Of a DNA stretch of 64,000 nt, positions 35,647-44,280 are shown piece after piece. The notes under the pieces were generated by a model. The model made no database searches and had not been told where the DNA came from. It worked only from the letters and a program-made list of their open reading frames with translations. The position numbers and the translations under genes are program-made. The stretch is from Novosphingobium sp. (GTDB lineage: Bacteria > Pseudomonadota > Alphaproteobacteria > Sphingomonadales > Sphingomonadaceae), in contig NZ_JAUYRV010000013.1 in assembly GCF_030696665.1 (NCBI RefSeq), forward strand, positions 17,089 through 81,088, read 5' to 3'. Each line of letters starts with the position of its first letter. Position 1 is the first letter of the stretch.

Positions 35647-36702
35647 TTAGCCCTGCGCCTTCGCCGCCGCCACGAGCTGGAACAGCCCACCGTAATAATA
35701 CATCAGCTTTTCCATCGAGAGGTCGCGGTACGGGGTCATCGGGGCGAGTGAATCAACCACGTCCCAGTAAGGCTCCAGCTGTTCAAGCACTTCCTCGACC
35801 GGGCCGCAGGCGCAGAAGGCCAGCACCATTTCGTCGGGCACATTGTGTGCCACCGATGAAACATCCCCGTGATCGCCCAGCGCCAGCTGGCACGCGCGCG
35901 CCTGATCGCCGAAGCCCTGTTTTTCGAAGAACGGTTCGTACTGCTTGTAGCCCGAATAGGCGGCAACCGTGGCGCGGGCGTCGTTGATCGCTTCCTGTTT
36001 GTCGGGATTTATCGCGATCCACGGCCAGGCGTTGATCTCGATGTCCTCGCGCTTGCGGCCATGCTTGATCAGCGCGGCATCGATCACCGGCTTCTGAACC
36101 TTGGACGTGAATTCGGCCGACCACAGCGCATGAACCATCAGCCCATCGCCGATTTCTATGGCGAGGTCGGTCATCTTTTCCTGGAGCGCGGCGATCCAGA
36201 TGGGGATACGTTCGCGCACCGGCGGCGCCGTAACCATCATCTCCTCGAAGTCCGCCTTGAAATACTGGCCGTCATAAGGATCAAGGCCCTTGTGTGCGTT
36301 GGCGATGATATAGCGCACCACGTCAACCGTTTCGCGCAAGTGGCCGAGCGGCTTGGCCTTTGGCATGCCGTACATGCCCTCGACCGCCGATGGAATGCTG
36401 CTGCCAAGGCCCAGCACAAAGCGGCCCCCGCTGATCCGGTCAACGTCCATCGCCGCAAACGCGGTTTCCACCGGGCTGCGTGTGCCCGCAATCGCGATGC
36501 CGGTGCCAAGCTTGAGCGTTTCGGTGACGGCGGCGGAGGCGGCGAGCGGCACGAACGGAGGGCCGTAAATCTGCAGTACGAACACGCCTTCAAAGCCGAG
36601 CGCTTCCATCGAACGCGACGTTTCGGTCAGTTGCGCGGCAGGCAGCACCGGCATCGTGCCCCAGAAACGGCGCGGGCCGCCGACGGCGTTGGTCTTTGAC
36701 AT
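35647..36702 (-). CDS. LLM-class (luciferase-like) flavin-dependent oxidoreductase
   Basis: 351 residues. TIM-barrel LLM signatures include LKLGTGIAIAGTRSPVETAFAAMDVDRISGGRFVLGLGSSIP and RIPIWIAALQEKMTDLAIEIGDGLMVH. Members use FMN or F420; the cofactor cannot be told here. It is third in a leftward unit behind the two unusual Rieske-type genes, 80 bases downstream, so it may act on their product or on the same substrate. Confidence 0.85.
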   Translation of the reverse strand: MSKTNAVGGPRRFWGTMPVLPAAQLTETSRSMEALGFEGVFVLQIYGPPFVPLAASAAVTETLKLGTGIAIAGTRSPVETAFAAMDVDRISGGRFVLGLGSSIPSAVEGMYGMPKAKPLGHLRETVDVVRYIIANAHKGLDPYDGQYFKADFEEMMVTAPPVRERIPIWIAALQEKMTDLAIEIGDGLMVHALWSAEFTSKVQKPVIDAALIKHGRKREDIEINAWPWIAINPDKQEAINDARATVAAYSGYKQYEPFFEKQGFGDQARACQLALGDHGDVSSVAHNVPDEMVLAFCACGPVEEVLEQLEPYWDVVDSLAPMTPYRDLSMEKLMYYYGGLFQLVAAAKAQG

Positions 36703-36782
36703 GGAGTTTGGCCTTCAAGTGGAGCGACGGCGCAAGTTGCCGGTCCGCACGAACGGGCCGGCAACCGCGACGGCTGATCAAT

Positions 36783-37874
36783 TCAGAACTGGAACAGTTC
36801 CTTGCGCAGGCCAATGATGTCGCTGCAATCGGCGCTGACGTTGTCACGATAGGCGAAATCGCCTGCGTCCTGCCGCGCGGCGAGGTCCATCATCAGCAGG
36901 CGGTAACGCTGCCCGGCCTGATCGAACCTGGAATGCAGATCCTTGCGCGGGGACAGGTCCATGTAACGCGGGCTTTGCGGGTTGGTCATCGAACTGTCCT
37001 GCCGCGAAACCTTGTACCCGGCCTTGGGCATGACATGGCGGAACATGGTTCCTGCGTTCGAGGTGTTCATCACCATTTCCATGCGCGTGCGATCGCGCGA
37101 TTCGGGTGTGCAGGGGTGGAACAGCGGCACATCGTCACCCGGCGAGAAGCGGCCATAGGCGATGGCGCAGTGCGAGCGCAGGTAGATGCGGATGACCTGC
37201 CGCACATTCTGCGTGGGCTGGCGGATGCCGCTGAAGAACTTCATGATCGGCGCGACCGATTTGTTCACCAGTGTGCGGACCATCGTGATGGTCTCGCTGT
37301 CGTAGTAGACTTCAACTTCCTCGCTATCGGACTTTTCATCGCCCACCACATCGGCATGAAGAAAGTCTGCGTGGGTCAGGTCGATGAGGTTTTCAAGGCT
37401 GATCGGGGCCGAGCAATCGAAGCGGATCGTGGCGGTCATGTGCTTGGGCAATCCGCCCTTTGGCGGGAGGAAGGGCAGGCTGGGCAGATGCGCCGGATCG
37501 GCGGCTTCGGGACGGCCGAACCAGCCCCAGATCAGACCGTAGTGCTCGATCACCGGATAGCGGCCACGCGCGTCGGTATAGGGGCTTTTGTCCCGCGTGA
37601 CGATTTCGAGCGGGTGAAATTCCGAGGCGACGACCTTGCCGTCTTCGCGCCAGATGTAGAACGGGTGGGAATAGACCGCGCGGCGTACCGGCGTCTTGCC
37701 CACCGCATGATCGTGGGCCAGCGGGAACCATGAATCGCGCATGACCAGATCGTGTGGAACCCAGTTGTTGACTGCGTTCATCGAAGGGCCGGAGGCGCGC
37801 TTCGGCGCTGCAGGGGCAGCAGAATCGAAGTGGTCGGTATCGGACGAAGCGGAGCGATCGGCGACTTCAAGCAT
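36783..37874 (-). CDS. Rieske-oxygenase catalytic subunit lacking the Rieske cluster
   Basis: 363 residues. The order of elements is that of a PaO/VanA-type Rieske oxygenase: RDSWFPLAHDHAVGKTP at about 46, FYIWREDGKVVA at 72, YPVIEHYGLIWGWFG at 106, and the mononuclear-iron motif NLIDLTHADFLH (D165, H168, H173). Between WREDGKVVA and YPVIEHYG only about 22 residues remain, where normal family members have the two cluster-ligand pairs. No cysteine occurs before C154. Other frames hold no CxH/CxxH, so a frameshift is not the cause. AGGAGA precedes the ATG. It follows the Rieske-bearing partner by 18 bases, which suggests a two-subunit oxygenase. Confidence 0.87.
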   Translation of the reverse strand: MLEVADRSASSDTDHFDSAAPAAPKRASGPSMNAVNNWVPHDLVMRDSWFPLAHDHAVGKTPVRRAVYSHPFYIWREDGKVVASEFHPLEIVTRDKSPYTDARGRYPVIEHYGLIWGWFGRPEAADPAHLPSLPFLPPKGGLPKHMTATIRFDCSAPISLENLIDLTHADFLHADVVGDEKSDSEEVEVYYDSETITMVRTLVNKSVAPIMKFFSGIRQPTQNVRQVIRIYLRSHCAIAYGRFSPGDDVPLFHPCTPESRDRTRMEMVMNTSNAGTMFRHVMPKAGYKVSRQDSSMTNPQSPRYMDLSPRKDLHSRFDQAGQRYRLLMMDLAARQDAGDFAYRDNVSADCSDIIGLRKELFQF

Positions 37875-37892
37875 GGGGATCTCCTGCGAAAT

Positions 37893-38828
37893 TCAGGCGG
37901 CTGCCGAAACGGATGAGGGCACAGCGGGCGCTGCGCTGCGAATGTCTTCACGAAGCTTGTTGGCAAGGTGTGACGCCGATGGGATCAGCACGCGCAGTGC
38001 TGCGGCATCGACCGTTTCGCGTACCGCAAACGATCCCTTGTGACGCAGCCCAACGGCATGGCTGCCCTTCAATTCATCGCCAATGCAAGCACGCCAGCGC
38101 ACTTGCGTGACGCCACGCGCCGCGGGAACCGGCGCCACTTGCGCGGTCAGCAGAGTGCGAAAACTGTCATCGCGCAAAACCGCTTCGGTTTCGCCCGTTT
38201 CGGGATCTGTGCGCGTGATCAAGGTGATCGGGAATTCGGCCGTGGCATAGGATGGCCAATGCAGTTTGCCCCATTGGCAAAACCGCTCCATCACCAGCAG
38301 GCCGTTTTCCTCGCGCAGGTCAGACATCAAATAGGGCGTGAACTGCACAGACCGGATGTCCAGGACAAGGCCAGGATCGTCAAACAGGGCGCTGATCCAC
38401 TGGTCGTGGCCAAGCGCGACGTGGGCGGTGCCGCCCAGCGGCATGTCGTGGCGGACAGCGGGCGGGGCCAGCAAGGTCTTCTGGTCCAAGTTGACCGAGA
38501 CGAAACCGCCGTTTTCCGACACAGCGAAGGCCGCAGCCTTGTACACCGGCGGAAACTTCTGTTCGTCCTTCATATTCGGAATGTCTTTGAGTCGGCCGGT
38601 TTCACCGTCATAGCTCCAGCCATGATAGCCGCACTGAATCCAGCCATTGTCTCGCACGCAACCACGCGAAAGCGGCGCGCGCCGGTGGGGGCAGCGATCT
38701 TCCAGCGCGCGGGCAATGCCTTGAGCATCGCGCCACAGCACTACCGGCTGATCGGCTACATCGACCGCCAACGGCTTGGTCGAGGTGACCTCCTCGCTCA
38801 GCGCAACTTTCCACCAGGGACTCGCCAT
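37893..38828 (-). CDS. Rieske-domain subunit without a recognisable mononuclear-iron motif
   Basis: 311 residues from ATG at 38828 (a GTG seven codons upstream is open). The Rieske motif is perfect: C46-x-H48 and C66-x2-H69 (RCPHRRAPLS ... CGYHGW). In the C-terminal domain the region expected to read N-x2-D-x2-H-x4-H instead reads WISALFDDPGLVLDI (from residue 144), with no histidines. An H136-x4-H141 pair occurs just upstream but lacks the preceding acidic residue. The short length and pairing with the cluster-less subunit suggest it donates electrons to that subunit. It lies first in the unit and is divergent from a TetR gene. Confidence 0.86.
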   Translation of the reverse strand: MASPWWKVALSEEVTSTKPLAVDVADQPVVLWRDAQGIARALEDRCPHRRAPLSRGCVRDNGWIQCGYHGWSYDGETGRLKDIPNMKDEQKFPPVYKAAAFAVSENGGFVSVNLDQKTLLAPPAVRHDMPLGGTAHVALGHDQWISALFDDPGLVLDIRSVQFTPYLMSDLREENGLLVMERFCQWGKLHWPSYATAEFPITLITRTDPETGETEAVLRDDSFRTLLTAQVAPVPAARGVTQVRWRACIGDELKGSHAVGLRHKGSFAVRETVDAAALRVLIPSASHLANKLREDIRSAAPAVPSSVSAAA

Positions 38829-38863
38829 ATTTTCTACACCACTCTCCACAAGCGAACATCAAA

Positions 38864-38889
38864 TTGACACACGACAATTTAAATGTCAA
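38864..38889. promoter_or_regulatory. Candidate TetR operator upstream of the split Rieske pair
   Basis: TTGACA (38864-38869) and TGTCAA (38884-38889) form an inverted pair, and the inner GACAATTTAAATGTC (38873-38887) is itself nearly palindromic. It lies in the 71-base divergent region between the Rieske subunit and the TetR gene, the usual place for a TetR operator. Confidence 0.5.
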
Positions 38890-38899
38890 CACGTCTGAC

Positions 38900-39613
38900 A
38901 TGACCAAATCCGATCCTGCGGACGCGCCCGGCGCACGGCGGCGGGGCAGGCCTCCTGCTGATGCTGCCAGCGCTGTGCCGGAAGAGCGGGTGCTCCACCT
39001 GGCCTTTGAAAGCTTTGCCGAATCCGGGTACGAAGGCACCACGGTGCGCGATCTGGCCAAGCGGCTGGGGGTCAGCCATAATCTGCTGAATGTGCGGTTC
39101 GGGTCCAAGGCAGATCTGTGGCGCAAGGCGGTGGACTGGCGCGTGGCAAAATTCGGCCAACCGGTGTTTTCGGTATTCGACCGCACCGATCTTGACCCTG
39201 AAAGCAGGTTGCGCCTGCTGGTTCACCGGTTTTGCGGATGGGCGGCGGAAAATCCCAGCTTCATCAGCATCAGTCACGCCGAAGGACGGCGCAGCACGTG
39301 GCGGCTCGATTATCTTGTCGGCCTGTACATCCAGCCCTTCAAACTGAGCCTTGATGCGCTGTTTGCCGAGGTTCTCGCCACACGCCCGATGCGTACTATT
39401 TCCTCGTCGGCGTTCATGGCGGTGCTGGTGCAGGGCGTAGGGTTCTATTTCGCCTCGGTGCCGATGCTCGAAGCGCTCGGCGTGGGTGAGGAAGCGAATC
39501 CGGAGGCTGTGCCGCAGCGCGTTGCCGAATTTGCCGATACGCTGCTGGCCGGGCTGCTTGGCCCGGCCGCGCAGGTTTCGGCTCTTCAGGCGGATGTCTT
39601 GCCGGTCACTTGA
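38900..39613 (+). CDS. TetR-family regulator, divergent from the split Rieske pair
   Basis: 237 residues from ATG at 38900; an in-frame TTG at 38864 lies inside the candidate operator and is less likely. The helix-turn-helix is at about residues 30-75 (VLHLAFESFAESGYEGTTVRDLAKRLGVSHNLLNVRFGSKADLWRKAV). A large C-terminal ligand domain follows. It is probably the repressor of the leftward unit of two Rieske-type proteins and the LLM enzyme. Its end overlaps the convergent FAD oxidoreductase gene by eight bases. Confidence 0.87.
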   Translation: MTKSDPADAPGARRRGRPPADAASAVPEERVLHLAFESFAESGYEGTTVRDLAKRLGVSHNLLNVRFGSKADLWRKAVDWRVAKFGQPVFSVFDRTDLDPESRLRLLVHRFCGWAAENPSFISISHAEGRRSTWRLDYLVGLYIQPFKLSLDALFAEVLATRPMRTISSSAFMAVLVQGVGFYFASVPMLEALGVGEEANPEAVPQRVAEFADTLLAGLLGPAAQVSALQADVLPVT

Positions 39614-41174
39614 TGGTCCGCAGGATGCGCTTGGCAGCGATCTTGCCCGGCAGGCCGGAAATGCCGCCGCCCGGATGCGCGCCCGCGCCGCCGATATAAA
39701 GACCGGGCACCGCCGGCTTCGGCCCGCCGAATCCCGTCGCCGGACGGTTCTGTCCGGCGCGCAGCGATCCGAAATCGATGTGCGTGACGCAGCCGTTGGT
39801 GGCGTTCAGGCGCTTTTCCCGGTCGCGCGCGGTTTCCACAAAGCGGCCCACTTCGGAATCAAACCCGTCGTAGAATTCCGACATCTGCGCGATCAGGTCA
39901 CGCATCGTGCGGTCCTTGATCTCCTGCGACCATCCTTCGCGCGCATCGACGGCCATTGCTGGCACATAGATATAGGCAAGGCCGCCACCCGGCGTTGCCT
40001 GTGACGGGTCGGAATTGGACAGCGGCGTAACCGATACCGCATGCTCCTTGGGAATATCCCCGCGCCGGGCGGCCGCAAAGCTTTCGCGGACCTGTTCGGG
40101 CGTGCCGATATAGCCGACGGCCTTGTTCAGGTCCGCCCCGTCGTGCCGCAAATCCTGATGGCGCTTGAGCGTGAGCGGTTTCGACATCGCGATATTGGCA
40201 AGGAACGGCGCAGCATTCGAACGGTTCGACGGCGCGTGCTTGATCCGTTCTAGCAGGCGGCGGTCGACCTTGCCGGGCGTGGTCATGGCAAAGGCGGTGC
40301 GCGGATCGCAGCTGGCGATGACTGCCTTGGCCTTGATCACCCGGCCATCTTCCAGCCGCACGCCGCGCGCCGCGCCATCGTCGATGATGATTTCGGCCAC
40401 CGGCGCGTTGAGCATGATCTTGGCACCCGATGCTTCGATGCTGCTGGCCATTGCATTGGCAAAGCTTTGCAGGCTGCCAATGGGTTTGCCTGTGCCCAAC
40501 CGGTGCAATGCTGCAAGGATCATGTAAGCAGCGCCGTTGCCGTCATCGTCCACCGGGCCTGCGCCTGCGGCGGTGTTGGTCAGCAGCGCAATGTTGGCGG
40601 GGTGTTGAAACCATTCGCTCGCGATCTGGTCGGCGGTGCCCGCTGCAAGGATCTGCAATTCGTTCTTGAGGCGGGCATTGCGGATCAGGCTGAGACCCAG
40701 TTTGCCCGCGTTCTTCAGGTCAGGGCGGCCCGGTTCGGCCTTCATGATCGGGAAGCCAATGTCCATCAGCGCGTTGAGCAGTTCAAGAAACTTGAGGTAG
40801 TTCTTGCCATCCTGCTTGTTCAGCCGGCTCATGTCGTCGGCAGTGCGCTGCGGATCGCGGAACAGGCACACGCTGGCACCCGATGGATCGAGATAGGCAT
40901 ACGTCGGGTCGGGGTCTACCCAGCGCAACCCGTGCTTTTCAAGCTCCAGTTCCTCGATCAACCCGCTGCCGCGCACGAACAGCAATTCGACGGCGCAAGG
41001 GGTGACAAGATGGCTTGGTGCTTCGGGGATCATGTAGCCCGAACTGGTCATGCCGCCGACTTTCGCCATCCGCTCGACCACGATCACGCTCTTTCCGGCA
41101 CGGCTAAGATAGCCCGCTGCGGCCATGCCGTTGTGCCCTGCGCCAACGATGACGACATCTGCTTCCTCGGTCAC
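39606..41174 (-). CDS. CrtI/phytoene-desaturase-like FAD oxidoreductase
   Basis: 522 residues from GTG at 41174 with GGAGGG upstream. N-terminal FAD motif VVIVGAGHNGMAAAGYLSRAGKSVIVVE and C-terminal PGLYIGGAGAHPGGGISGLPGKIAAKRIL are those of the phytoene dehydrogenase-like superfamily. No other carotenoid genes are present. Members of this branch near catabolic genes probably desaturate or isomerise a cyclic or terpenoid substrate. It stands between a TetR gene and a divergent APH-like gene. Confidence 0.84.
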   Translation of the reverse strand: MTEEADVVIVGAGHNGMAAAGYLSRAGKSVIVVERMAKVGGMTSSGYMIPEAPSHLVTPCAVELLFVRGSGLIEELELEKHGLRWVDPDPTYAYLDPSGASVCLFRDPQRTADDMSRLNKQDGKNYLKFLELLNALMDIGFPIMKAEPGRPDLKNAGKLGLSLIRNARLKNELQILAAGTADQIASEWFQHPANIALLTNTAAGAGPVDDDGNGAAYMILAALHRLGTGKPIGSLQSFANAMASSIEASGAKIMLNAPVAEIIIDDGAARGVRLEDGRVIKAKAVIASCDPRTAFAMTTPGKVDRRLLERIKHAPSNRSNAAPFLANIAMSKPLTLKRHQDLRHDGADLNKAVGYIGTPEQVRESFAAARRGDIPKEHAVSVTPLSNSDPSQATPGGGLAYIYVPAMAVDAREGWSQEIKDRTMRDLIAQMSEFYDGFDSEVGRFVETARDREKRLNATNGCVTHIDFGSLRAGQNRPATGFGGPKPAVPGLYIGGAGAHPGGGISGLPGKIAAKRILRTIK

Positions 41175-41323
41175 TTAAAGCCCTCCATTCGGCAGAATGC
41201 GGACATGCGCAAACCAGCCGTTGCCGCATCATGGCGACAGTCGGTTTTTCGGCGCTCCTTCCGGAAGACAGGTCATGGCACGGGCAAGCCATCGTCTTGG
41301 GGAAGGGAATTGACAGGAGAAGA

Positions 41324-42463
41324 ATGGAAATGTCGGTCAAGCTGGACGCAAAGACGGTCCACGATCGGTTGACTGCGTGGCTGGGCCATATCAAACCTTC
41401 GTGGCAGGGGCTGACCGTCGCGCCTATGGACGTTGTGTTGGGGTCCGGCTTTTCGGCCGAGATCTTCTTCGTCGATGTCGATTACACCGAGGAGGGCCAG
41501 CACCATCACCGCACGCTGGTGGTGCGCCGCCAGCCACAGACGTTTGAAGTGGTGTTCGAAAGCGATCTGAAGCTTCAGGCCAATATGATGGCCGCGCTTG
41601 ATGCGCGGGGCGATCTGCCGGTACCGCCGTGGGTGGGCAAGGAAGACGACCCGTCGATCCTTGGCGCGCCGTTTCTGGTGATGGGCCGGGTAGACGGGCA
41701 GGCAGCAACGCAGCGCCCGAACTACAACCTCGAAGGCTGGTTGACGCAGCGCAGCCCTGCTGAACGCATGGTGCATTTCACCAACGCGCTGACCGCACTG
41801 GCAAAACTGCACGAGGTTGATTGGCAGGATGGCTTCACTTTCCTGAACCGCCCTGACCGGGGCGCGCCGGGGCTTGAGCAATATCTTGGCTATCTGGTGG
41901 ATTGGCACGCCGCGCGCGGGCAGGGGCGCAAGCTGCCGATTGTCGATACCGCGATGCAGTGGGTGCTCGAAAACCGCCCCGACAATATTGATACTTGCGT
42001 GCTGTGGGGCGATCCGACGCCGTCCAACGTGATGTGGCGGCCCGATGGCAGCGTTGCTGCACTGATCGATTGGGAACTGGCGGCACTTGGCCCGCGCGAA
42101 CTGGATCTGGCGTGGTGGCTCTATTTCGATGACCTGTTCAGCCGCCGCTTTGGCGTGACCCGCCTAGAAGGCCTGCCGACGCGCGATGAAACCGTGGCGA
42201 TCTATGAGCAGGCGGCGGGACGGAAAGTCGGCAATCTGGACTACTACGATGTCGTGGTTGCCCTGCGGATGGCATTGGTGGCCGTGGGCGCGTTTGATCG
42301 GCAGGTGTCGCTGGGCAATATCGAGGCGACCAACACGTCTGCCGACAACAACCTGATGACGTTGTATATTGCCGAGAAGCTCGGGCTGCCACTGCCCGAG
42401 CTGGGGAGTGACTTCCGTGATTTCATGCGCAACCTGACGCCGGTGGAAGAAGCGGCGGACTAA
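41324..42463 (+). CDS. APH-fold phosphotransferase family protein 1
   Basis: 379 residues from ATG at 41324 (AGGAGAAG upstream; ATG at 41330 is possible). Kinase-fold signatures: VVRRQP with nucleotide-loop sequence LGSGFSAEIFFV upstream, catalytic loop VLWGDPTPSNVMW (Asp and Asn present, the usual His is Trp) and DFD-equivalent LIDWELAALGPRELDLAWW. This resembles the phosphotransferase domain of ACAD10-type proteins that phosphorylate hydroxyacyl compounds. Its substrate is probably a hydroxylated intermediate. It overlaps the convergent SDR by four bases. Confidence 0.82.
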   Translation: MEMSVKLDAKTVHDRLTAWLGHIKPSWQGLTVAPMDVVLGSGFSAEIFFVDVDYTEEGQHHHRTLVVRRQPQTFEVVFESDLKLQANMMAALDARGDLPVPPWVGKEDDPSILGAPFLVMGRVDGQAATQRPNYNLEGWLTQRSPAERMVHFTNALTALAKLHEVDWQDGFTFLNRPDRGAPGLEQYLGYLVDWHAARGQGRKLPIVDTAMQWVLENRPDNIDTCVLWGDPTPSNVMWRPDGSVAALIDWELAALGPRELDLAWWLYFDDLFSRRFGVTRLEGLPTRDETVAIYEQAAGRKVGNLDYYDVVVALRMALVAVGAFDRQVSLGNIEATNTSADNNLMTLYIAEKLGLPLPELGSDFRDFMRNLTPVEEAAD

Positions 42464-43287
42464 AGCTGGTTGCTGCCAGCTTCCGCAAACAGACGCTGGA
42501 AGTCGACCATGCTGGCCTGATGCGCGGTGAATCCGCCATCAACCGGGATCAGCGCGCCATTGATAAAGCGGGATTCGTCCGACGCCAGAAACGCGACGAC
42601 GTTGGCAATGTCGCGCGGGCTGCCAAGTTCAGGGTTGAGGTGGTGCGCCAGCAGCACATCCTTGACCACCTGCGGGGTGGATTCGATCGCGTTTTCGCTC
42701 AGCACAAAGCCAATGGCGATCACGTTCGACCGCACACCCTGTTTGCCGTACTGGGTAGCTATAAACCGGCCAAGGTTGATCAAGGCCGCCTTGGACGCGC
42801 CATAGGCCGTCAGCGTCATTTCACCCAGCAGGCCGAAGCCCGAGGCCGAATGGATGATCGACCCGCCGCCGCCCGCGATCATCGTGGGCAGGACGTGCTT
42901 GCACAATAGCATAGGCCCGCGTGCGTTCACCGCGAAGGCCTTGTCCCACGCATCGGCTGGCAGGTTGATCACGTCGAGATCGCGCGCGCGCTGTTCGTTG
43001 GTCTGAAATGCGGCGTTATTGTGGACTATGTCGATCCGGCCGTGGCGCGCCGCAATTTCACCAACCGCGCGGGCGATGTCATCCTCGTCGGTCAGGTCGA
43101 ACACCGATGCTTCGGCGCGGAAGCCTTGCGTGCGCAGGGCGGCAGCGGTTTCTTCCACGCGGTCGGCCATGATATCGTTGAGGATCACCGTTGCGCCGCG
43201 CGTCCCCAGCACGGCGGCAACTTCGGCACCGATTCCTTGCCCCGCACCAGTGACAATGGCGACGCGGTCGGCGAGGGGCTTGGTCAT
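42460..43287 (-). CDS. SDR-family oxidoreductase (divergent paralogue pair, member 1)
   Basis: 275 residues. TGAGQGIGAEVA, an HNNAAF version of NNAG, and catalytic SASGFGLLGEMTLTAYGASK are present. It resembles the neighbouring SDR at 43419-44243 through the stretch AYGASKAALINL-x-ATQYGKQGxR and shares an unusual tail after the VDGG motif (about 25 residues, FTAHQASMVDFQRLFAEAG). The two genes are divergent. The tail may help dimer or membrane contacts; this is inference. Confidence 0.86.
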   Translation of the reverse strand: MTKPLADRVAIVTGAGQGIGAEVAAVLGTRGATVILNDIMADRVEETAAALRTQGFRAEASVFDLTDEDDIARAVGEIAARHGRIDIVHNNAAFQTNEQRARDLDVINLPADAWDKAFAVNARGPMLLCKHVLPTMIAGGGGSIIHSASGFGLLGEMTLTAYGASKAALINLGRFIATQYGKQGVRSNVIAIGFVLSENAIESTPQVVKDVLLAHHLNPELGSPRDIANVVAFLASDESRFINGALIPVDGGFTAHQASMVDFQRLFAEAGSNQL

Positions 43288-43347
43288 GTTTCTCTCCTGA
43301 ACTCTTGCGGCTCACAGAGAATGTGTCAGGCAAACCCGGCACCTATA

Positions 43348-43364
43348 AAGCGATAGGCTCGCTT
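43348..43364. promoter_or_regulatory. Inverted repeat between divergent SDR paralogues
   Basis: AAGCGA and TCGCTT flank TAGGC in the 131-base region between the two SDR genes. It could be a shared operator. No cognate regulator gene is adjacent. Confidence 0.35.
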
Positions 43365-43418
43365 GTGCGCAAAGCGATGAAAGTCTGGCGCCATAAAATT
43401 GCGAAAAGAGAGATGAAT

Positions 43419-44243
43419 ATGGGCGGACTGGACGGAAAAGTGGCGATCGTGACCGGGGCCGGTTCAGGCATCGGTGCCGAGATCGCGCATGAACTGGCGC
43501 GGCAGGGTGCCAGGGTTCTTGTCTGTGCCAGCCGCGCAGAAAGCGCAGCGGGCACCACGCAATCGATACGCGACGCAGGCGGACAAGTTGCCTCGGCGTT
43601 CGGTGATCTGGCCGATCCGGCAACCGCCCAAGTGCTGGTCGATGCCGCCATCGCAGCGTTCGGCGGGGTCGACATCCTGATCAACAACGCAGCCGTGACC
43701 GATGCCGCCACCCTTGCCAAGGACGCCAACATTGCCGATATGGACGCGGCCACGTGGGAGCGCACACTGCGGGTCAATACGATTGCGCCAGCGCTGCTGT
43801 GCAAGGCAGCGATCCCGCACATGATCGCGCGCGGCGGCGGATCGATAGTCATGGTGGCATCAGGGCGCGGCGTGCAGGGCGATCTGGGAATGCCGGCCTA
43901 TGGCGCATCCAAGGCGGCGCTGATCAACCTCGCACTCAATGTCGCCACGCAGTACGGCAAGCAGGGCATTCGCGCCAATTCAGTGGTCGTGGGTATGGTA
44001 ATGACCCCGCCGCTGGCGGCCTCGATCAGCCCAGAAATGATCGAGCTGTTCACCGCGCATCACCTGACGCCCTACGTTGCCGATCCCCAGGATATTGCCG
44101 GGCCGGTTGCGTTCCTTGTGTCCGACACTGCGCGGTTCATCACCGGCGCAACGCTTGCGGTTGACGGCGGGATGACGTCGCACGCAGCGCCGTTTGCCGA
44201 TGTGATGAAGCTTTCATCGGCAGGGATGCTGAAGCAGGATTGA
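43419..44243 (+). CDS. SDR-family oxidoreductase (divergent paralogue pair, member 2)
   Basis: 274 residues from ATG at 43419 (AAAGAGAG upstream; ATG at 43413 is possible). TGAGSGIGAEIA, NNAAV and ASGRGVQGDLGMPAYGASK make a complete active site. The C-terminal tail MTSHAAPFADVMKLSSAGMLKQD parallels that of the divergent SDR. It ends before a perfect hairpin shared with the convergent phosphotransferase gene. Confidence 0.86.
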   Translation: MGGLDGKVAIVTGAGSGIGAEIAHELARQGARVLVCASRAESAAGTTQSIRDAGGQVASAFGDLADPATAQVLVDAAIAAFGGVDILINNAAVTDAATLAKDANIADMDAATWERTLRVNTIAPALLCKAAIPHMIARGGGSIVMVASGRGVQGDLGMPAYGASKAALINLALNVATQYGKQGIRANSVVVGMVMTPPLAASISPEMIELFTAHHLTPYVADPQDIAGPVAFLVSDTARFITGATLAVDGGMTSHAAPFADVMKLSSAGMLKQD

Positions 44244-44249
44244 TGCAAG

Positions 44250-44280
44250 GGCGGGACGCTGGTGAATTCAGCGTCCCGCC
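44250..44280. terminator. Bidirectional terminator hairpin overlapping the phosphotransferase 3' end
   Basis: Perfect 12-pair stem GGCGGGACGCTG / CAGCGTCCCGCC with a seven-base loop. The right arm includes the last codons of the minus-strand phosphotransferase gene. Confidence 0.75.

Noticed and set aside
36783..37874. A frameshift or sequencing error hiding the Rieske cluster motif
   Set aside because: The other frames over 37450-37740 contain no Cys-x-His or Cys-x2-His pair, and the reading frame is clean on both sides, so the segment is truly absent.
38400..38430. H136-x4-H141 in the Rieske-bearing subunit as its iron site
   Set aside because: The pair lacks the acidic residue three positions before the first His and lies ahead of the segment that aligns with the iron motif of relatives. 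It is kept as the main alternative to be tested.
38864..38899. TTG at 38864 as the start of the TetR gene
   Set aside because: It would place the N-terminus inside the inverted repeat and has no ribosome site; ATG at 38900 is preferred.
39606..41174. Carotenoid biosynthesis locus
   Set aside because: Only one CrtI-like gene is present, with no CrtB, CrtE, CrtY or CrtZ nearby.
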